From positions 14,124,001 through 14,188,000 of the forward strand of contig JAFREQ010000014.1 in assembly GCA_025331565.1 (NCBI GenBank): a DNA stretch of 64,000 bases, in the 5' to 3' direction. The notes under the pieces are model-generated. The model was not told the origin of the DNA and did no database searches. It saw only the letters and a program-made list of their open reading frames with translations. The first letter of the stretch is position 1, and each line of letters opens with the position of its first letter. The stretch is from Holacanthus passer (Eukaryota > Chordata > Actinopteri > Pomacanthidae). A program made the position numbers and the translations under genes. Shown here in pieces: positions 58,037 through 64,000 of this stretch.

Positions 58037-58290
58037 TGGTTGCAAAAGTATTCAGTAAGTAAAAGTAAAAGTAGTAATTAAAAATACACCATTACGGGAA
58101 ACAGTCCTGTGTTCAAAATCTTTCCTCAGTGAAAGTAGAGATCTGTAACATCTGTAACAGTGCAGCATATTTTATAAAAGGATGACATGTTTAGTATGTA
58201 ATCTGTGAAGTAATTATAGCTGGTAAATAAAGGTAGTGATATTATACCTTAAGATTTAGTATAAGCACAGTACAAAAAGTACAGTTCTTA
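58037..58290. repeat. Degraded dispersed teleost repeat
   Basis: AAGTATTCAGTAAGTAAAAG, a CACCATTACGGGAAACAGTC stretch, TTCAAAATCTTTCC, TAATCTGTGAAGTAATTATA and CTGGTAAATAAAGGTAGTG follow in the order of a widespread spiny-rayed fish repeat whose consensus is rich in AAGTAAAAGTAC. Strongly diverged; no coding capacity. Confidence 0.5.
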
Positions 58291-60050
58291 GGTCAACAAA
58301 CCTTTTACAAGAGCTCAATAAAAAACAATATAGTAATTATGTGGTTGAACTCAAGCTATAACAGTCCAACTTTATCCATAAAGTCTTTATAGGGTGGTAG
58401 GAGAACAATGTGCTTGAGCTGCAGTACCAATCATAACCTCTAGGTGGGAGTCTCCACTTGAAGATCTCAGAAGCCTGGGCCTGTTTTTTTTTTGTTTGTT
58501 TGTTTTTTAATCTTTCACCAATCTGAACATTATTACTGAAGTCAAATAAGTTCCATAATGAAACATGATTACAGCAGAACAGAAATCTTCACAATAAACC
58601 TGCTTCAATATCAGAGCGAAAAGTCAAAAATGATAAAACCTGATGCGATCATATAATTATATATTTCTTCTGGTCAAAATCTGATCTTTTTGATGAAATA
58701 TGTCTTCTCAGATGTTGCAATGTAGTGTAACTATGTAAATGTATTCTGTCTGGCTTTGATTTGATTGACAGCTATCCCCCAAACTCTCAAACAGGGAGAA
58801 TCCAGAGGGTTATTATACAGTACAGGGTGCAGTGAGCGGTGAGGAGTAATTTTACCCCCAGGAGTGGAGAGGCCATGAATTTACATGTCCAACTGCATTG
58901 CTTATGGCGAGCTCAGTAGCCCCGATGGGATCTCGACAGTGAGCTGTTTAAGATCTGTTACTTTCGCACACTATCTGACGTATCTTGCAAGGGTGTCTTG
59001 TTTGTGTGTTTGCATATATGCTCATGTACACGTAAACAAGGTTATAGCATGTTCATATCTTTGGTTTTTTTCTATGTTGCATTCTCACCACACCAAACCT
59101 TAGAAGCACCTTGTTCCTCCTCCCTCCCCTCCCTTTCCATTTCCCCATTTTCCATTTTTTTCCTTTTTCCTCTTGTCCTTGGGAATTCAATCATGGAATA
59201 ATGTTGCTGGGAACCTTTCCTCTATGTATTCATGTAACAAGGCCGGGCTACTGGGTGTTATTGTATGTCCTTGAAATGATGTAGATGCTATCAGTTTCAC
59301 TGGCGGCTGTGAATGTTGAACATGTGAATGAGGTGGAAAAAAAGATGGTTCAGTGCGACTGCAAGTGAAAGTTAGAGCTTGTATTGTGACAGCTGGAGTT
59401 GTGGGAAATGCTGAGAGTTTAAAATAAGGCAATCAGCCCCATTTTTATGGCCATTTCCGTTGTCGCCAAAGACAGATGAAAGATGGAGATGAACAATGGC
59501 GAACTCATGTGCTTGCATAATGGCACCAAGGAATATGGCTGACATGAAGTAAAATGAAGACGTGTCAGCAAGTATTAATAGCTGATTGCAATTTTTTAAG
59601 CATGACTGACTCTCTAAAATTCTACCTTTTAGAGGTGTAGCTCTAACAGCAAAATATTAAAACAAATTATTCATTTAAGCTTAAGAGAAAATGGCTACAC
59701 ATACAATATATTTTAGAGATATTAAATGAATGGATGCAGGCCTTTGGAAACAAATTACAGTATAGTACAGAAATCTTTTGGCCACATGACAAACATGATA
59801 AATGGGCATAATTCCCCACCTTGCGCTCATATTGTTTCCAGACTGACCCAAAACAAGTCTCAGCGCCACCCCTTGACCTCCAGGCCCCTCCCCCGAGCTC
59901 CCATAGTCAATCATGTATTACATTGTGCATTAACCTGCCATTGACCTCTGTATGCTAAACCCAATTGCCATATTATCTACATTGACTGAATCAGATTTTG
60001 TTCTTTACCCTCAGGCATCAAAAAATGTCTCAAATGACTGCTGGGGAGGG

Positions 60051-60074
60051 GTGTGTGTGTGTGTGTGTGTGTGT
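60051..60074. repeat. (GT)n microsatellite
   Basis: Twelve GT units followed by a short T run. Confidence 0.95.
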
Positions 60075-60668
60075 TTTTTTGAGGGGTTTTGTCTAATCTA
60101 AATCACTGACAAAGTTGCATCACTGAAAAGGGCAGATTTTTTATTGCTGCTGGAAAGGAAAGTTTCAGGATGTTAATGTTATTTTATTTATTAGAAATTG
60201 TGGATTTTTTTCAAATTTAGCTCTTTAGAAAAGTCCCTCTCTGACATCTGGCACTTTTAATGTCACTAATTATCTCTCTCTCCTGAGTAATTATTACTTT
60301 TGTTATTACAGCAAAATTGGCTTGACCGATGCTCCCACAAATGCGCCTACTTATCCCACTAAGACCGAGAATAATGATAATCCTGTGATAATGTTCTAAA
60401 GTCAAAATAATGCTAATGCCTCTAATGATGAAGCATGCTCAGAAATCCCTCCCCGTCATCCCATTGTCTCCCCTGGCGGAGGAGCTGGCCCCCATGGCCC
60501 CCTGGGAAATCTGTAATGTATTCAGCCAGGCCTTGGGAGTAAAATGAAAACAAATGTGGTGTAATAAAGGAGAGAAGATGAAGCGATTCTGTGATGATGC
60601 TCTCCACCAGCCTGATAAATCAAAATAAAAGTGGAGCAGGTCATATGTGCCCCCACCGTCACTGGGTG

Positions 60669-60710
60669 CACACATACACACACACACACATACACATATA
60701 TATATATATG
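60669..60710. repeat. (CA)n(TA)n compound microsatellite
   Basis: CACACATACACACACACACA followed by TATATATATATATG; a compound simple repeat. Confidence 0.93.
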
Positions 60711-60756
60711 TATATCCACACTCACATGCATGCATACTAATACAGGGGCAAGAGAA

Positions 60757-60790
60757 GAAGAAGAAGAAGGAGGAGGAGGAGGCAGCAGCA
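60757..60790. repeat. (GAA)n(GGA)n(GCA)n trinucleotide run
   Basis: AGAAGAAGAAGAAGGAGGAG and then GAGGAGGCAGCAGCAG. Simple repeat; the glutamate- and serine-rich frames across it are artefacts. Confidence 0.88.
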
Positions 60791-63700
60791 GGGGAAAGTA
60801 CAAGAAGCAAATCTGTATACTATCTATTTATTGCAAGCATAACATGTTTTAGCCCCATTTTGCTGTTGCCTTTTCACCATTTCTTTACATTTTCTAATTG
60901 CAAAATATGTGTTTATTCTCCTATACATGCACCCAGTTATGATCAAATTCCTTCTTAACATCCTGGACTTAAACTTCATACACATCAGTTTTCTAACTCT
61001 CAAAAACTATTTTTGCAGCTCTAAAAACATTATTTTGCCAAACGTTTTACTTTTTAAGCCCTTAAAAATAAGAAATATCTGCTTGTTACTCATAGTCACA
61101 GTTGCATGCATATCTATGTGTTATAACCAGATCAACCAGAAACTTTGACTTGAAGCTTTTTGTGCGTGTTCACTGTTTTATTTGAATGGTTTTAGAGTCC
61201 TAAAAAGCTAAAATAATCCAAGCAAATATGAGAAGAGCATCCGAAAGAATGAACGCAATTTTGTGCAATATAAAGGTTTAGCCCTGTTAATCATCTCATG
61301 ACCCCTCGTTTTTATCTTGTGGGCCCCTGTGTTGGTCTCAACCCCCAGCTTGGTAACAACTATTACTGTAATTAAACAGGATCGAAGCTGGAGATGCTGC
61401 AGTACTGCCCTCCGCCTGTAGGGGCTGCTGTGGTGTCAGTGTGCTTACAGTGTGAAGCCAGTGGTCCCAAACAGAGAGACAGGAGCTTTGCTGATGATAC
61501 AGTAGTGGCAGCACTCATTATACAGAAAATCCAAAAAAAAAAAAATTAAAATGGGGAAAAAAAAATCTCACAAACAGCTGGTTATCTTGGCCCAGATTTT
61601 CAGCAGACAAATGAAGACTCAACGATTTATTGACATGAGGATTGGGGTTGATTTGAAAATTGTCGCCCTCGTGTACGTGTGGCGTGTCAGGTTTTAAGGT
61701 CAATAACAAGAGGCGAGGTCCTTCTTTTAGGATTTCTTCTGCATAAGCATTGTGAAACACACTCCTTCAGTCCCATTCAAACCTGCAAACTTTGAAGGCG
61801 GATTTGAGACTTTCTCTGTCAAGGTGGCTGCTTATTACGCAGATGAAGAATAGTAAACAGAGAGTACAATAAATAATTGATGCCTAATAAGTTGAGGGAG
61901 AGCGTGCCAGGGCTCTTTTTTTTTCATTTTCGGGCCAAGAATAGAGAAAGCCTCCTGAGTTGTTTATTTCCTCCATCCTTTCTTTCTTTTCATGTCCTTC
62001 TCATTTTACGAGCCATGAGTCAACACAGCACACGTAAATGATATTTTGACACAGAGAGCCATGAATAATGCATTTGAATTTACTTTTATGCCAGAGTTAG
62101 ACCCCTCTCAGCACCCTTTCTCTCCCTCCCCATCTCTCCTTTCTCTCTGTCGTTCCCCTCCTCTCAGTCCCTAACCCCCTCCTTCCTCTTTGCCCCACCC
62201 TCCTCCTCTTTTTCCTCTTCCTCTCTTCACTATTCATCCTCATCAGAGCTCAACCTCATTTCTCCTCTCCTCGTCCCTCCCTCCTTTTTCTCCTCCCACA
62301 CCTCCATCACGCAGCAGAGAGGAAACAGTGCAGGATCAGACTCAGTCAGTCTCAGAACTGAACATCCACCGTATCAGTTTTTATTATCGAGGTCTTGACA
62401 CACTCATGAGATAGGAATTAATTTGAGGATATTGTTGTTAAGATAAGAGTGTTAAAATTGACTTACTGGCTTACTTATTGATTTACTATTGGCCAATGCA
62501 CATTTCAAAAGCAGGGAAGTCTTTTACATATGTCGCTTTACGCTACCTAATGAAGGCCTCTGAGGCCAGCGGGGCCCTGATGAAGCCAACGGCACGCATT
62601 GATTCAGTGTCTAAATTAATCATCCATAACTTGATCTGTTCCGATAAAGTCATCAGCAGCCGGCATACTGCATGATCAGCAGCAATCATTCTTCCCCTGC
62701 CGCGTCGCTGATGTTTAGCCCGGGGCCCACAAACTGCCAGACACGGCCGTGCTTTAAAAGTAAATTAAAAACATTTATTCTGCTGCTTATTGGCTCGCTC
62801 GTAGTCATGACAAACAGAGGAGGTGAGGATGAAGTTCAGGGTGCCCTGGCTGTGTCATCATCTTCGTCATCATCGCACACGTCGTCGGTATCGTCATCTT
62901 TAGGTGTTCTCCAAGCTTCCAGTAGGTCCTCAGAAAAATGATATTTACATGATATTGAGTCTTTGTTGTTTTGTTCTGTTTATTCTATTAAATAGCTTTT
63001 TATTTTCTGTAAACTCTGGACTCTCTCTATACACCCTGGTCTCAAGACTATCCTGGAAAAATAAAGGTTCAATTAAAGCAATATTTTCAAAATGAGAATG
63101 AGATGCAGTGACAGTGATCTCAGCAAGGTCCCCCCAAAAACGGAGAATAGCTTGATTTGAGCTCCTACAACTAAACAATGCTGTCATCACCCCCACATTT
63201 AACTCTCATCATCTGTCATTGTATTTTTTGTCTTTGTAATATGATGTTGCATCTTTTCTGTTTTTCTCTATGCTGTACTCTCTTAAAAAAACATCCTGAT
63301 CTCAGAGACTGTACAGGTAAAACAAAGTTTAAATTTAAACGACAGATAAAGCATCAGTGAGACACATCAACACCAACAAATCTCCACAGAAGCTATTTCA
63401 GATTAAATCTTATCATGTGATGTATATATCGATATGCAAGTCTTTGACATTAAAAAGTTTGGGAACCCCTGATCCAGACCATAATCCAGATGGTGATACC
63501 AGTCGCCGGCTGCGGCCTGTAATCTACTTACTTTACACTTTTGAGTAATACAGTCCTCATCCCTCTGGTGTGAAATCCCTCTGCTCAGAAGTGGCTTCGA
63601 AGGAAGCAGGGATGAATAATCTGCATCATCCTTATCGTCCACAGAGTGGTTCTTCATTCATAATTCAACGCCCCTCCACCATTACATCTGATGAAAGCCA

Positions 63701-64000
63701 CTGACCTGAAAATACGGAGGGAATGAGCTTCTTCCAGTATGGCGTTAACATTGTCTGTCCTGTACATGTTGCCAGCAAACATCAATAAATGAGTCCAGTG
63801 TCAACGCTGGGATCTGGGATCTGATGTCGCTTCTGCTCATCCACATGGGAATATGACACTAACCAGGTTTCCACGCAGATATCTTATATTTGAAGGAGGC
63901 TGTGCAACATCAAATATAATGCATATTTATAGTGCAGTTAAAAGGATCGTCAGTGTGTAGCTCGATGTTTCACAGCAAGACACACAATTAATTACACAAT

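Larger units (their letters stand above)
55560..64000. other. Intergenic region with no visible gene
   Basis: No exon set with signal, domain and phase support was found on either strand. Contents seen: solo LTR (56186-57158), a degraded repeat (58037-58290), microsatellites (60051-60074, 60669-60710, 60757-60790), two blocks of mixed composition that could be conserved non-coding DNA (60216-60600, 62480-62760), and a pyrimidine-rich stretch (62100-62300). The remainder is AT-rich without evident structure. Confidence 0.7.

Noticed and set aside
60439..60810. Frames on both strands with Ser/Phe or Glu runs
   Set aside because: They are translations of compound microsatellites and a GAA/GGA run.
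1..64000. Search for CRISPR arrays, operons, phage or bacterial islands
   Set aside because: Nothing of the kind is present. All coding signal is spliced vertebrate genes, and the repeats are eukaryotic transposons and simple repeats.

Overview
This is nuclear DNA from a ray-finned fish, most likely a percomorph teleost. The evidence is intron-split vertebrate genes with ordinary GT-AG introns of mostly 80-1000 bp, and dispersed repeats that I recognise from spiny-rayed fish genomes. There is no bacterial, plasmid or phage content, no CRISPR array, and no rRNA or tRNA gene that I can see.

Four protein-coding genes account for nearly all the coding signal. (1) 28-13969, + strand: the 3' part of sycp2, a structural protein of the meiotic chromosome axis. 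The 5' end lies outside the window. I resolved 36 exons with matching phases, giving 1370 residues. (2) 15020-45369, - strand: phactr3, an actin- and protein phosphatase 1-binding regulator. It has 12 exons and 545 residues, and intron 1 is 19 kb. (3) 46341-51947, + strand: pigt, a subunit of the endoplasmic reticulum GPI transamidase, with 11 exons and 642 residues. (4) 54406-55379, - strand: a secreted protein with three WAP domains (wfdc2-like), 4 exons and 165 residues. Exon phases agree at every junction in all four models.

Layout: sycp2 and phactr3 converge tail to tail near 14.3 kb, and their 3' UTRs may overlap. phactr3 and pigt are head to head, with 971 bp between start codons. pigt and the WAP gene converge near 53.2-53.9 kb. 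From 55.4 kb to the end no gene is visible. That stretch holds a solo LTR with a 5-bp target duplication, degraded repeats, microsatellites and two blocks that look like conserved non-coding DNA. In human, SYCP2/PHACTR3 and PIGT/WFDC2 are two separate neighbour pairs on chromosome 20q, so this window joins two pairs that are apart in mammals.

The genes do not form a pathway; each has its own cellular role. I found no evidence of an undescribed biological system. The most useful second-look items are: the apparent loss of the N-terminal RPEL repeat exon in phactr3; a CpG-rich intronic region in phactr3 with an in-frame ATG that could start a short RPEL/PP1-binding isoform; a probable HORMAD-binding closure motif in sycp2; a GC-AG intron in sycp2; and the solo LTR with an internal TTGCTG repeat. 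All exon boundaries were read by eye from splice sites, phase and remembered family sequence, without alignment software or transcripts.
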